Assembly: GCF_900066015.1 (NCBI RefSeq)
Contig: NZ_LN890655.1
Location: 3,202,726-3,266,725 of the forward strand
DNA: 64,000 nt
Origin: Candidatus Promineifilum breve
Lineage (GTDB): Bacteria > Chloroflexota > Anaerolineae > Promineifilales > Promineifilaceae
Direction of reading: 5' to 3'
Shown: positions 27,170 to 36,104 of the stretch, in pieces
How the letters are laid out: the number at the start of each line of letters is the position of its first letter
How positions within the stretch are numbered: the stretch's first letter is position 1
The notes under the pieces: generated by a model
Seen by the model: only the letters and a program-made list of their open reading frames with translations
Told to the model about the DNA's origin: nothing
Databases searched by the model: none
Made by a program: the position numbers and the translations under genes

Positions 27170-28372
27170 CTATCCGCGGTCAGCGGTCACTTCCAGGGCT
27201 TGGGCCACGTCGGCAATGATGTCATCGATATGTTCCAGGCCGACGGAGACGCGGATCAGGCCGGGCGTGATGCCGGTGGCCCGCCGCTCGTCCTCGCTCA
27301 GGCCGCTGTGGGTGGTGCTGGCCGGGTGGGTGGCGGTGGTGCGCGCGTCGCCCAGGTTGGCGACGATGTCGCTCATGCCCAGCGCGTCGAGAAAGCACCG
27401 CCCGGCGGCCAGCCCCCCGGCCAACTCGAAGGCCACCAGCCCGCCCCCGGCGCTCATCTGCCGCCGCGCCAGTTCGTACTGGGGATGGGACGGCAGGAAG
27501 GGATAGCAGACGGTGGCGATGCCCGGCTGCGTTTCCAGCCACGCGGCCAGAGCCAGCGCGTTCTGGCAGTGGCGGGCCATGCGCAGCGGCAACGTCTCCA
27601 GCGCCTGACTCAGCAGCCAGGCATTGAACGGCGACAGGCTCGGCCCCGTCTGGCGGGCGAAGTGGGTCAGTTCCTTGATCAGCAGCGCGTCGCCCAGCGC
27701 CACGCCGCCGATGGTGCGCCCCTGGCCGTCCAGAAACTTGGTTGTCGAATGGACGACGAGATCGGCCCCCAGGGCGATGGGCCGCTGCAAGATGGGCGTG
27801 GCGAAAGTGTTATCGACCACCAGAGTGACGCCCCGCGCCCGGCACAATTCGGCCAGCGCGGCCAGATCGACCAGGCCCAGCCCCGGATTCGACGGCGTTT
27901 CGACCAGACACAGCCGCGTCTCCGGCCGGAAATGCTCGGCCCAGCTGGCGATGTGTTCGCCGTCGGCATAGGTGTAGCTGATTCCCCAGCGGGGCAGGAT
28001 GGTCGTCAGGAGCAGATGAGTCGCCCCGAACAGGGAGCGGGCGGCCAGCACGTGGTCGCCACTATTGAGCAGCCCGGCCAGCGCGGTGAACAGCGCGGCC
28101 ATGCCCGAGGCCATGGCGATGCCCGCATCGGCCCCTTCCAGGGCACACAGCCGGTCGATCAATTCGTCGCCGTTGGGATGCTCCCAGCGGCTGTAGACGT
28201 AGCCCGGTTGCTCCCCGGCATAGACGGCCCGCGCCGTGGCCGCGTCGGGGAAGGTGAAGCCGGAGGCCATGTAGAGCGGCGTCACCTGCTCGCGGTGTGG
28301 CCCGGCGGCCGTGCGCCGGCGAATGAGTTGCGTTTCGATGTGGGGTTGTTCCGTTGGTTGCTTCGGTTGCAT
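27170..28372 (-). CDS. metZ: O-succinylhomoserine sulfhydrylase-like Cys/Met metabolism PLP enzyme
   Basis: Gamma-family PLP enzyme, 400 residues. Visible are QVTPLYMASGFTF, YSRWEHPN (phosphate-binding Tyr/Arg), the SGMAALFTAL segment, DNTFATPILQ and the Schiff-base lysine in HSTTKFLDGQGR, whose DGQGR tail is characteristic of MetZ-type enzymes. The C-terminal THSGLSEDER motif is also present. It could make homocysteine directly from an activated homoserine and sulfide. Cystathionine gamma-synthase or methionine gamma-lyase are alternatives. GAAGGAG precedes the ATG. It appears monocistronic. Confidence 0.82.
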   Translation of the reverse strand: MQPKQPTEQPHIETQLIRRRTAAGPHREQVTPLYMASGFTFPDAATARAVYAGEQPGYVYSRWEHPNGDELIDRLCALEGADAGIAMASGMAALFTALAGLLNSGDHVLAARSLFGATHLLLTTILPRWGISYTYADGEHIASWAEHFRPETRLCLVETPSNPGLGLVDLAALAELCRARGVTLVVDNTFATPILQRPIALGADLVVHSTTKFLDGQGRTIGGVALGDALLIKELTHFARQTGPSLSPFNAWLLSQALETLPLRMARHCQNALALAAWLETQPGIATVCYPFLPSHPQYELARRQMSAGGGLVAFELAGGLAAGRCFLDALGMSDIVANLGDARTTATHPASTTHSGLSEDERRATGITPGLIRVSVGLEHIDDIIADVAQALEVTADRG

Positions 28373-28506
28373 GGCGTCTCCTTCGGCGCGGCCCGGCTCG
28401 ATGGCCGCGGGCCGGACAAGGATTTATACCTTAATTCACTACTTCGTCATGCAATCGTCGGTTTCATGATCTTGCCGACCGGGGGCAACATGGCTATATT
28501 GCGCCA

Positions 28507-29496
28507 ATGGAAGCCACCGTCCCCCTTGAGGCCGCCTGGCGCACCGATCCCGGATTGGTGCGGGGCCATAACGAGGATTTTGTCATCGTCTACGAGCCGG
28601 AGACGGCCGACGACCGCCGCCGCCACGGCAGCCTCTACATCGTGGCCGACGGCGTGGGCGGGGCCGACGCGGGCGAAGTCGCCAGCCAGTACGCCAGCGA
28701 GCGCGCCCTCCATCACTATCTGGCCGGCGACGGCGAGAACTGGGGCGCGCGGCTCATCGAGGCCATGCAGGCGGCCAATACTGACTTGCGCCGCCTGGCC
28801 GCCGACCGCGACGACAGCCGCCGCATGGCGACGACGATGGTGGCGACCGTGGTGCAGGCCGGGCGGGCCTACATCGGCAACGTCGGCGACAGCCGCGCCT
28901 ATCTGCGCCACGACGGCACGCTGGCCCAGGTGACCCGCGACCAGAGCTTGGTGGCCCGTCTCGTGGAAGAGGGCGCGCTGACGCCCGAGGAAGCCGTCCG
29001 CTACCCGTATAAGAACGTCATCCTCTACAGCCTGGGGTCGGAGAAACGGCCGCCCATCGATCTATTCGAGGTGGAATTGGGCGAGGGGGATCTGCTGCTG
29101 CTCTGTTCCGACGGGCTGATCCGCCACGTGGACGATGGGGAGATCAGCGATCTCCTGGGGCGAGAACTGCCCGAGGCGGCGGCCGAGCGGTTGGTGGCCC
29201 TGGCGCGCGAGCGCGGCGGCGAGGACAACATCACCGTGGCCGTCGTGCAGCACGGCGCGCGGCCGGTGGCGATGCCGGTCATCGCGGCGCCGCTTGCCGA
29301 AGACGAGACGCTAACCCGCACCGCCGCCCACCCCCGGCCGGTGCCGGTCGCGTCGCCCGCGCCGGCCCCGCGCCGCCCGGCTCCGGTGGCCGCCGTTGCG
29401 CCGCATCTGTGGCCGCTGGTGTTCTTGCTGACAGCGGTCATGGTTGTCCTTATCTTTTTGCTGTGGTTTTTTATCCAACAGACGCTCTCTCTCTGA
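28507..29496 (+). CDS. PPM-type (PP2C) serine/threonine phosphatase with C-terminal membrane anchor
   Basis: A 329-residue phosphatase: GLVRGHNEDF, YIVADGVGGADAGEVAS, ATTMVATVV, YIGNVGDSRAYL, LLCSDGLIRHV and GGEDNITVAVV carry all metal ligands. A proline/alanine-rich linker (~265-300) leads to a C-terminal membrane helix (LWPLVFLLTAVMVVLIFLLW, ~303-322), so the catalytic domain is cytosolic and membrane-tethered. No Shine-Dalgarno precedes ATG 28507. It stands alone, divergent from metZ, and is distinct from the zinc-ribbon phosphatase at 17510. Confidence 0.92.
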   Translation: MEATVPLEAAWRTDPGLVRGHNEDFVIVYEPETADDRRRHGSLYIVADGVGGADAGEVASQYASERALHHYLAGDGENWGARLIEAMQAANTDLRRLAADRDDSRRMATTMVATVVQAGRAYIGNVGDSRAYLRHDGTLAQVTRDQSLVARLVEEGALTPEEAVRYPYKNVILYSLGSEKRPPIDLFEVELGEGDLLLLCSDGLIRHVDDGEISDLLGRELPEAAAERLVALARERGGEDNITVAVVQHGARPVAMPVIAAPLAEDETLTRTAAHPRPVPVASPAPAPRRPAPVAAVAPHLWPLVFLLTAVMVVLIFLLWFFIQQTLSL

Positions 29497-29501
29497 GGGC
29501 C

Positions 29502-29572
29502 AGACCTGACAGGTGGGCGGGCAAACCGTTTCGCACATGAACATACGCCTTGCCCGCCCACCTGTCAGGTCT
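29502..29572. repeat. 23-bp perfect inverted repeat
   Basis: Arms 29502-29524 (starts AGACCTGACAGGTGGG) and 29550-29572 are exact reverse complements with a 25-nt loop. The first 13 bases match the palindrome at 4994-5027, so the two are related. It lies between the PP2C stop and RNase J and has no T-run. Confidence 0.86.
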
Positions 29573-29627
29573 CCATGCTACTTTCCCTTTGACGGACAGA
29601 GCAAAAATCCCTACAATTTCAATTAGT

Positions 29628-31274
29628 ATGACAAACGTATTACGTATTCTACCCCTTGGTGGGTTAGGTGAGATCGGCAAAAACATGACCGCCATCGAGT
29701 ATGGGGACGACATCCTCATCGTCGACGCGGGCGTGATGTTCCCCGAGAATGATATGCTCGGCATCGATCTCATCATCCCCGACTATCATTATCTGATGGA
29801 AGGCGACCGGCTATCCAAAGTCCGCGCCATCCTGATCACCCACGGCCATGAGGATCACATCGGCGCATTGCCGCACCTCGTGGACGACATCGTAGCCCCG
29901 ATCTATGGCACGCCGCTGACGCTGGGCCTGATCGAGAACAAGCTGCGCGAATCCAAGCATCTGCACGAGGTGGAACTCATCTCGTTCCGCGCCGGCGAAG
30001 TGTTGCAGATCGGCCCGTTCAAAGTGGAGCCGTTCCACGTGGCCCACAGCATCCCCGATTGCGTGGGCTTCGGCATCACCACCCCGGCCGGCCTCATCGT
30101 CCACACCGGCGACTACAAATTCGACCACACGCCTATCGACGGCTGGCCGCCCGACTTCGCCAAGCTGGCCGAATTCTCGCAGCGCGGCGTGCTGGCCCTG
30201 CTGGCCGACAGCACCAACGCCGACCGCCCCGGCTGGACGGAATCGGAGATGGATCTGCTGAAGGGCTTCGAGGACGTGTTCCGCCATGCCCCCGGCCGCA
30301 TTATCGTGGCGACGTTCGCCTCGCTCATCTCGCGGGTGCAGATCGCCGCCGCCTCGGCTATCAAATTCAACCGCAAGATGGCGATTGCCGGGCGTTCGAT
30401 GCGCGACGCGGTGAAGATCGCCCGCAAGTTGGGCTATCTGGAACTGCCCGATGATTTATTGGTCGATCTGGGCGTGGCGGTGAAGATGCCGGCCAATGAG
30501 GTCATCATCATGGTCACCGGGTCGCAGGGCGAGCCGTCGGCCGTGTTGGGCCGCCTGGCCCGCGGCCAGCACAACCAGTTGAGCATCCAGGAAGGCGACA
30601 CGGTCATTTTCTCCGCCCATCCCATTCCGGGCAACGAGGAGTTGATCTATCGCACCATCAACCAGCTCTACCGGCGCGGGGCGACCGTGCTCTACGACCG
30701 CATCGCCAAAATCCACGTCTCCGGCCACGCCAGCCGCGAGGAGATGAAGCTGCTCATCAATCTCATCCGGCCGCTGTTTCTCATCCCCATCCATGGCGAA
30801 CTGCGCCATCTGAAGCTGCACGCCGAGATGGGCAAGGCGCTGGGTATCCCCGATGAGCGCATCGCCGTGGTTGAGAACGGCACGCCCATCGACCTGACCC
30901 CTTATAGCATGACCGTGCGCGACCGGCTGCCGGGTGGCTACGTCTTCGTCGATGGCGCGGGCGTGGGTGACATCGGCTGGGCCGAGGTGCGCGACCGCGA
31001 CCGGCTGGCTCAGGCGGGCTACTTCTTCGCCGTCGTCCATGCCACCGGCCGCGGCGAAATGATCGGCAAGCCGCAGATGAGCACGCGCGGCCTGATCAAC
31101 GAGAAGGAACAGGACGATCTGTTGAAGGGGGCCGAAGAGACCATCGTTCGCGTCGTCCGCGAGGCCGCCGCCGCCGGGCGCGAGCTGACCGCCGGACAGG
31201 TGGAAGCGGCGCTCAACCGCTATATCTATGATGAGACGCGCAAACGGCCGGTGATTGAGGTTGTGGTTGTTTGA
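29628..31274 (+). CDS. rnj: Ribonuclease J
   Basis: Metallo-beta-lactamase/beta-CASP ribonuclease of about 548 residues, acting in 5'-3' exo- and endonucleolytic RNA decay and maturation. The zinc motif is THGHEDHIGALPHL (His72, 74, Asp76, His77); further ligands are VAHSIPD and HTGDYKFD. The beta-CASP parts ADSTNA, GRIIVATFASL, TGSQGEP, FSAHPIPGNE and VSGHASREE are intact. A C-terminal domain (~455-548) is present. ATG 29628 (MTNVLRILPLGG) fits the family; upstream in-frame codons cover the palindrome and are unlikely to be translated. Confidence 0.95.
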   Translation: MTNVLRILPLGGLGEIGKNMTAIEYGDDILIVDAGVMFPENDMLGIDLIIPDYHYLMEGDRLSKVRAILITHGHEDHIGALPHLVDDIVAPIYGTPLTLGLIENKLRESKHLHEVELISFRAGEVLQIGPFKVEPFHVAHSIPDCVGFGITTPAGLIVHTGDYKFDHTPIDGWPPDFAKLAEFSQRGVLALLADSTNADRPGWTESEMDLLKGFEDVFRHAPGRIIVATFASLISRVQIAAASAIKFNRKMAIAGRSMRDAVKIARKLGYLELPDDLLVDLGVAVKMPANEVIIMVTGSQGEPSAVLGRLARGQHNQLSIQEGDTVIFSAHPIPGNEELIYRTINQLYRRGATVLYDRIAKIHVSGHASREEMKLLINLIRPLFLIPIHGELRHLKLHAEMGKALGIPDERIAVVENGTPIDLTPYSMTVRDRLPGGYVFVDGAGVGDIGWAEVRDRDRLAQAGYFFAVVHATGRGEMIGKPQMSTRGLINEKEQDDLLKGAEETIVRVVREAAAAGRELTAGQVEAALNRYIYDETRKRPVIEVVVV

Positions 31275-31290
31275 GTGATGATTTGAAATA

Positions 31291-31322
31291 GAAACCGAGT
31301 TTCTTCCGAGAAACTCGGTTTC
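31291..31322. repeat. GAAACCGAGTTTC-type palindromic element
   Basis: GAAACCGAGTTTCT (31291-31304) and its exact reverse complement (31309-31322) flank the 4-nt loop TCCG, 17 nt after the RNase J stop. A sister copy, GAAACCGGGTTTC, occurs at 43781-43812. It could serve as a terminator-like stem but lacks a T-run. Confidence 0.85.
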
Positions 31323-31332
31323 TAGGACAAGA

Positions 31333-31932
31333 TTACCGATACAAGACGCGCGTCCCCAGCGGATGGCGCGTCTTTTCTTTTGTCTCGGCCGGGTAGCCGG
31401 CGGTGATGAGGCCCTGCGGCTGCCAGTCGTCGGGCAGATCGAGCACGGTGCGCACGGTGTGGGGGCAGAACAGCGGCGCGCACAGCCAGCACGCGCCCAG
31501 CCCCAGCGCGTGGGCGGCCAGCAGCAGGTTCTGCCCGGCCATCGCCACGCTCTGCGCGGCCATCAGCGCTTCATTGGCGGCGCGGCGTTGGTCGGGATAG
31601 GCGTCCATGTCGGCCAGCGTCAGGCACAGCACGATGAGCAGCGGCGCGCCGGTCAGACGGGCATGGGAGCGGCCGGCGTCGCGGGCGATCAGGTCGGGCG
31701 GCGCGCCGTCGGCGGCCAGATCGGCCCGCAGGCGCTCGCCCATGCCCGCCGCCAGCCGCTGCTTGGTCGCCTCGCCCTCGATCACCACCAGCCGCCACGG
31801 TTGCCGGTTGTGGGCCGATGGCGCCCAGACGGCCGCCTCCAACAGTTGCTCAATCAGTTGCGCCGGGACGGGTCGGGCCTCGTAGCGCCGGATCGAGCGG
31901 CGTGAGTGAATCAGATCGAAGAAGTCGTGCAT
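31333..31932 (-). CDS. Nitroreductase family protein
   Basis: FMN-dependent nitroreductase-fold oxidoreductase, 199 residues. The N-terminal SRRSIRRYEARPVP (FMN-binding Arg/Ser), APSAHNRQPWRLVVI and the C-terminal LGLGACWLCAPLF and GYPAE motifs are conserved. The native substrate is not predictable. No partner gene is adjacent; the convergent RNase J gene lies downstream across a palindromic element. A strong hairpin lies just upstream of its start (31955-31990). Confidence 0.87.
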   Translation of the reverse strand: MHDFFDLIHSRRSIRRYEARPVPAQLIEQLLEAAVWAPSAHNRQPWRLVVIEGEATKQRLAAGMGERLRADLAADGAPPDLIARDAGRSHARLTGAPLLIVLCLTLADMDAYPDQRRAANEALMAAQSVAMAGQNLLLAAHALGLGACWLCAPLFCPHTVRTVLDLPDDWQPQGLITAGYPAETKEKTRHPLGTRVLYR

Positions 31933-31954
31933 GGTCGGGGATTGTAGCTCAGAC

Positions 31955-31990
31955 GCAAAAAAGCTCTGCGGGGATAGCAGAGCTTTTTGC
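31955..31990. terminator. Bidirectional hairpin with A/T runs between divergent genes
   Basis: GCAAAAAAGCTCTGC and GCAGAGCTTTTTGC form a perfect stem around a 7-nt loop, with T-runs in both orientations. It lies in the divergent gap 31933-32018, upstream of both genes, where a terminator would be an attenuator or a block on read-through from either side. Confidence 0.65.
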
Positions 31991-32018
31991 GGGAAGAGGA
32001 GAAAAAGGAGGACTGTTT

Positions 32019-32144
32019 GTGTTACTGAATGATAAAGGTATGATAGCGGGCATGAGGCTCGCTGTCGCTCAAGCGCGTTACAGGCCAGGTGTAAACTACT
32101 TTACACTTGGCGAACTCGATCCGGAGACCGGCCGCCATGTCTGA
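32019..32144 (+). CDS. Possible small protein (41 aa) coupled to the zinc-ribbon gene
   Basis: GTG 32019 is preceded by AAGGAGG at 7-8 nt, the strongest Shine-Dalgarno in the neighbourhood. The frame encodes about 41 residues (pieces: LLNDKGMIAGMRLAVAQ, YRPGVNYFTLGELDPETG) and its TGA at 32142-32144 overlaps the start codon of the next gene (ATG 32137). It could be a real microprotein or a coupled leader. No homolog is recognised. Confidence 0.45.
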   Translation: MLLNDKGMIAGMRLAVAQARYRPGVNYFTLGELDPETGRHV

Positions 32145-32958
32145 GGTCTGCCCCAATTGCGGCAAGCCGGTATTGGCGACCGATACGATTTGCTGGCATT
32201 GCGGCTACCAGTTGCCGAAGCGCCCGGCGGCCCGGCCCGCGCCTTCGCGCGACGCCGTGGCCGGCTTGCCGGGGCGGGCCGGCGACGAGGCCACGGCCGA
32301 CGACTACAATTTTCGCGCATTGGCCGTCTACGGCTTGCTGACCCTGGCGATCATCGTGGCCCTGTTGCTGGTGATGCGCTCGTTGAACGGTCGGCCGATC
32401 CTGGTGCAAAGCGCGGCCTTCGAGCTGGGTGACTGGGTGTCGGTGACCGACGTTGACCTGCGCTACACCCTCAGCGTGCCGGCCGATTGGCAATGGCTGG
32501 ATGTGGCCTACCGCGATCAGTCGCAATTGCTGGACAAGGTCATGGAACGGCAAATTTACGTCAGACGCGCCCTGCGGCCGTTGGGCCGCGCCGCCGATGA
32601 CCTGACGCTTGTCGGTCTGGCCGTCGGCAGCCAGAATCTGGAAGTGAGCGAGTCGCAGCCGTTCGTGGTCATCGGCCGCAGCGACCAACTGGGGACGCTG
32701 ACGCCCGACGAGGCCCTGGCCCGTCTGGACGAGGAGTCGTCCGTCAGCCAACAGGCGGTCGATACCCATCTATCCGGCCAGCCGCAAGCGCGGTTCGACA
32801 CGACCGACCTGGCCGGGGGCTATAATTGCCGCCACCTTTTCACGGCGCAGGCCGGCGTCGGCTATCTGGTGGCCGCCTGCGCCCCCCAGCCGCGTTTCGG
32901 CTCGCTGCTCAATGACCTGGATAGAATTCGGGATAGCTTCCAACTGCTGGAGCATTAA
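32137..32958 (+). CDS. Zinc-ribbon single-pass membrane protein
   Basis: About 273 residues: zinc ribbon (CPNCGKPV...CWHCGYQL) at residues 5-25, a Pro/Ala/Arg linker, one membrane segment (ALAVYGLLTLAIIVALLLVMRSL, ~60-82) and a C-terminal extracytoplasmic domain of about 190 residues with a Cys pair (YNCRHLF...VAACAP). ATG 32137 is chosen because it begins the zinc ribbon and overlaps the small upstream ORF; ATG 32107 is in frame. The function of the outer domain is unknown. It precedes the archease gene by 14 nt. Confidence 0.8.
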   Translation: MSEVCPNCGKPVLATDTICWHCGYQLPKRPAARPAPSRDAVAGLPGRAGDEATADDYNFRALAVYGLLTLAIIVALLLVMRSLNGRPILVQSAAFELGDWVSVTDVDLRYTLSVPADWQWLDVAYRDQSQLLDKVMERQIYVRRALRPLGRAADDLTLVGLAVGSQNLEVSESQPFVVIGRSDQLGTLTPDEALARLDEESSVSQQAVDTHLSGQPQARFDTTDLAGGYNCRHLFTAQAGVGYLVAACAPQPRFGSLLNDLDRIRDSFQLLEH

Positions 32959-32972
32959 GAAGGAATTGGCCC

Positions 32973-33398
32973 ATGAGCGATGAAACGGATGAGGACGGGA
33001 TTCGCGTGATCGAGCACACCGCCGATTGGGCCTTGCGCCTGCGCGGCGGCGATCTGCCCGAACTCTTTCGCCGCGCGGCCGAGGGGCTGGCCCGCCTGCT
33101 GGTGGCCGACGCCGCCGCCGTGCCGCTGGATCAGGCCCGCGACATCGTGCTGGAAGCTTACGACACCGAGGACCTGCTGGTCGATTGGCTGGGCGAACTG
33201 GTCTATTGGGCCGAGCGGGACGAGATGGTCTTTCCGGTGGCCGACTTGCGCCAGGTGACCGCCACCCGGCTGGAAGGCACGGTGCGCGGCGGCCGGGTGA
33301 CCGAGATGCAGAAGCACATCAAGGCCGTCACCTATCACGATCTGGCGATCCGCGAGACGGAGAGCGGGCTGGAGGTGACGGTGGTGTTTGATGTGTGA
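32973..33398 (+). CDS. Archease
   Basis: A 141-residue archease, the cofactor that activates RtcB by promoting its guanylylation. EHTADWALRLRG near the N-terminus, the DLLVDWLGELVYWAERDEMVF helix with acidic metal-binding residues, and the C-terminal KAVTYHDLAI with the strand EVTVVFDV are family features. AAGGA precedes ATG 32973. It stands 114 nt before rtcB on the same strand, separated by a heptamer tract, which supports a functional pair. Confidence 0.93.
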   Translation: MSDETDEDGIRVIEHTADWALRLRGGDLPELFRRAAEGLARLLVADAAAVPLDQARDIVLEAYDTEDLLVDWLGELVYWAERDEMVFPVADLRQVTATRLEGTVRGGRVTEMQKHIKAVTYHDLAIRETESGLEVTVVFDV

Positions 33399-33404
33399 AG
33401 AAAT

Positions 33405-33472
33405 GCAGGGGAGCAGGGGAGATACAGTAGGTCAGTGGTCAGTGGTCTGTGGTCTGTGGTCTGCGGTCAGTG
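33405..33472. repeat. Octamer pair plus six tandem heptamers between archease and rtcB
   Basis: Two GCAGGGGA units (33405-33420) are followed by GTCAGTG, GTCAGTG, GTCTGTG, GTCTGTG, GTCTGCG, GTCAGTG (33431-33472). The same two unit families occur inside the membrane-protein gene at 1-2304. Confidence 0.9.
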
Positions 33473-33512
33473 GTAAGCAGCCGGCGGTCGGCCCCGCCAA
33501 GGAGAGATACGC

Positions 33513-34961
33513 ATGAATAGCAACGACTTTAAGCGCATAAACCCTTACCTGTACGAGATTCCGGCCAGTTACCGGGCCGACATGCGCGCCCCGGCGCGGT
33601 TCTACGCCGATGCCGAACTGTTGCGGGCCGCGCTGGGCGATAAAAGCCTGGATCAACTGGTGAACAGCGCCACCCTGCCCGGCATCGTCGCTTACGCCCT
33701 GGCCATGCCCGACATCCACCAGGGGTACGGCTTTCCCATCGGCGGCGTGGTGGCGACGCGCGTGCCCGATGGGGTCATCTCGCCCGGCGGCGTCGGCTAT
33801 GACATCAATTGCGGCGTGCGCCTGCTGGGCACGCGGCTGAACCGCGAGGACGTGGCCCCCTATCTGGATCAATTGGCGACGCAACTGCAACGCAACTGCC
33901 CCCACGGCGTCGGCCGCAGCGGCGAATTCGTGCTCAACCAGAAGCAAATGGAGACGGTCGTGCGCCAGGGGGCGCGCTGGGCGCTGACCGGCGGCTATGC
34001 CACCGAGGAAGACCTGGAGCGCACCGAGGAAAACGGCGTCATCGCCGGGGCCGACCCGGCCAAAATCAGCGCCCGTGCCTTCGAGCGCGCCCGCGACCAA
34101 CTGGGCACGCTGGGGTCGGGCAACCATTTCATCGAGGTTGACGTCGTCGATGAGATCTTCGACGAGACGGCCGCGGCCCGCATGGGGCTGGTGCGCGGCG
34201 GCGTCGTGGCCCAGATTCACTGCGGCTCGCGCGGCTTCGGCCACCAGGTCTGCACCGACTACGTGGCCCGCTTCCAGCGCGTCGTCCACCAGTACGGCAT
34301 CGTGCTGCCCGACCGTGAACTCGTCTGCGCCCCGCTGAGCAGCCCGGAGGGGCAGGACTATCTGGCGGCCATGAAGGGCGCGGCCAACTACGCCTTCGCC
34401 AACCGCCAATTGCTGACCCATCTCATCCGCCGCAGTTTCGCCGAGACGCTGGCCGGCGCGGTCGATGATCACAGCGTCTATCAGATCTACGACATCGCCC
34501 ACAACATGGCTAAGATCGAGGAGCACGAGGTGGACGGCCAACGGGTGCGCGTCTGCGTCCACCGCAAGGGGGCCACGCGGGCGTTCGGCCCCGGCTCGCC
34601 GGTCTTGCCCGAGGTCTACCGCGACATCGGCCAGCCGGTGCTGGTTCCCGGCTCGATGGGCACGGCCAGTTGGGTGCTGGTGGGCACCGAGGGGTCGATG
34701 AGCCAGAGCTTCGGCTCCACCTGCCACGGCGCGGGGCGCATGATGAGCCGCTCGCGGGCCAAGAAAGAGGTGCAAGGCGGTGAGTTGCGCCGCAAGCTGG
34801 AAGATCGCGGCATTCGCATCCGCGCCGGCAGCCTGGCCGGATTGGCCGAGGAAGCGCCGCAGGCCTATAAGGACGTTGACCGGGTGATCGAGGTCGTCCA
34901 CGGCGCGGGCATCGCCCGCAAGGTGGCCCGGCTCGTGCCCGTCATCGTCGTCAAGGGGTAG
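33513..34961 (+). CDS. rtcB: RNA-splicing ligase RtcB
   Basis: GTP-dependent 3'-phosphate/5'-OH RNA ligase of 482 residues, close to the archaeal-type length. Visible: [16 protein letters not shown] with the metal-binding Cys100, [33 protein letters not shown] and [12 protein letters not shown], where the His near residue 406 accepts GMP. GGAGAG precedes ATG 33513. With archease upstream this is a tRNA-splicing or RNA-repair pair; the biological substrate in bacteria is often unknown. Confidence 0.96.
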   Translation: MNSNDFKRINPYLYEIPASYRADMRAPARFYADAELLRAALGDKSLDQLVNSATLPGIVAYALAMPDIHQGYGFPIGGVVATRVPDGVISPGGVGYDINCGVRLLGTRLNREDVAPYLDQLATQLQRNCPHGVGRSGEFVLNQKQMETVVRQGARWALTGGYATEEDLERTEENGVIAGADPAKISARAFERARDQLGTLGSGNHFIEVDVVDEIFDETAAARMGLVRGGVVAQIHCGSRGFGHQVCTDYVARFQRVVHQYGIVLPDRELVCAPLSSPEGQDYLAAMKGAANYAFANRQLLTHLIRRSFAETLAGAVDDHSVYQIYDIAHNMAKIEEHEVDGQRVRVCVHRKGATRAFGPGSPVLPEVYRDIGQPVLVPGSMGTASWVLVGTEGSMSQSFGSTCHGAGRMMSRSRAKKEVQGGELRRKLEDRGIRIRAGSLAGLAEEAPQAYKDVDRVIEVVHGAGIARKVARLVPVIVVKG

Positions 34962-34971
34962 CCGGCGCTCG

Positions 34972-36093
34972 ATGACGACCGGCGATCACTCCCTTGCGGC
35001 GCGGCTGTCTCGCGCTGCGCGTTGGCCGTTCCGGCGGGAGCAGCCGTTGGCCCCGCCGCGTAAGGCGCTGATCATGCAGCCCTGCTGCCTGGGCCAGGTG
35101 ATGCTGACCACGCCGTTGCTGGCCGCTTTGAGCGAGGCCTTCCCGGAGGCGCGCTTCGATTGGGCCATCAGCGATTGGGCGCTGCCGGCCATCGGCAGCA
35201 ACCCGCGCATCACCCGCACCATTCGCAGCGGGCCGGGCGATCTGGCCCAGAACAGTTCCGAACAGAACCAATCCCTGCTGGAAACGATGCGGGCCGAGGG
35301 GTATGACACCTGTTTCATCCCGTCGCGTTCGAGCGATGCGGCGCGGTTGGCGCAGAAGGCGGGTATCGCCCAGCGCGTGGGGCTAAACGGGCATGACCCG
35401 GCTCCGGGCGGGGGCAGCGAACAGACGGCCACCCTGTATCTGTCGCTGGCGGCGGCCGTGGGCGTCGATGAGGCCATCCTGCAGGCGGCGGAGATGGAAT
35501 TCACGCCCACCGACGTGGATCGCACCGCCGTGACGCGCTGGCTGGTGGAAGAGTTCGACTGGCTGGGCGATGTGCCGCTGGTCGTTCTCCATCCCGGCGG
35601 CGGCGACAACCCGGCGCAGACGAACCACGCCAAGCGCTGGCCGACGCAGCGGTTCGCCCGTCTGGCCAATCATCTGACCCGTGTCTACGGCGCGCGGGTG
35701 ATCGTCGTCGGCACGGCCGAAGAGCGCCCCTTAGCCAATCAGGTGGTGGGGATGATGTCGGCCGCGGCCGTCAACCGGGCCGGGCTGATGGGTCTGGGCC
35801 AATTGGGGGCGCTGAGTGAGTTAGCCAGCCTGTACGTGGGCAACGATGCCGGTTCGACTTACGTGGCCGTGGCGACCGGCTGCCCCACACTGGTGATCTA
35901 TGGGCCGAATACCCCAACGCTCGACGTGCCCGCTACGGCGCGCGGCCGCGTCCAGACGCTATGGCAGCCATACGAGGGCGCGTTCGATTGGGCCAACGGC
36001 GTGCCGGTGGAGCAAGCCGTGGCCGCGGCCGATGAGCTATTGGCGGCGCATTCAGCGACGACCGGGACGCCGTTGGAGAATACAATAACTTGA
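34972..36093 (+). CDS. Glycosyltransferase family 9 (heptosyltransferase-like)
   Basis: GT-B fold glycosyltransferase of 373 residues related to ADP-heptose:LPS heptosyltransferases. Start LGQVMLTTPLLAAL is the family hallmark, and the C-terminal half shows VLHPGGGDNPAQT, KRWPTQRFARLANHL, GLMGLGQLGAL and YVGNDAGSTYVAVATGCPTLVIYGP. It starts 11 nt after rtcB. In a lineage not expected to have classical LPS it may act on other cell-surface glycans. The N-terminal ~25 residues are basic and may be a linker. Confidence 0.9.
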   Translation: MTTGDHSLAARLSRAARWPFRREQPLAPPRKALIMQPCCLGQVMLTTPLLAALSEAFPEARFDWAISDWALPAIGSNPRITRTIRSGPGDLAQNSSEQNQSLLETMRAEGYDTCFIPSRSSDAARLAQKAGIAQRVGLNGHDPAPGGGSEQTATLYLSLAAAVGVDEAILQAAEMEFTPTDVDRTAVTRWLVEEFDWLGDVPLVVLHPGGGDNPAQTNHAKRWPTQRFARLANHLTRVYGARVIVVGTAEERPLANQVVGMMSAAAVNRAGLMGLGQLGALSELASLYVGNDAGSTYVAVATGCPTLVIYGPNTPTLDVPATARGRVQTLWQPYEGAFDWANGVPVEQAVAAADELLAAHSATTGTPLENTIT

Positions 36094-36104
36094 AAACGCA
36101 CCTG

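Noticed and set aside
33432-34901. 489-codon minus-strand frame opposite rtcB
   Set aside because: Antisense shadow of rtcB.
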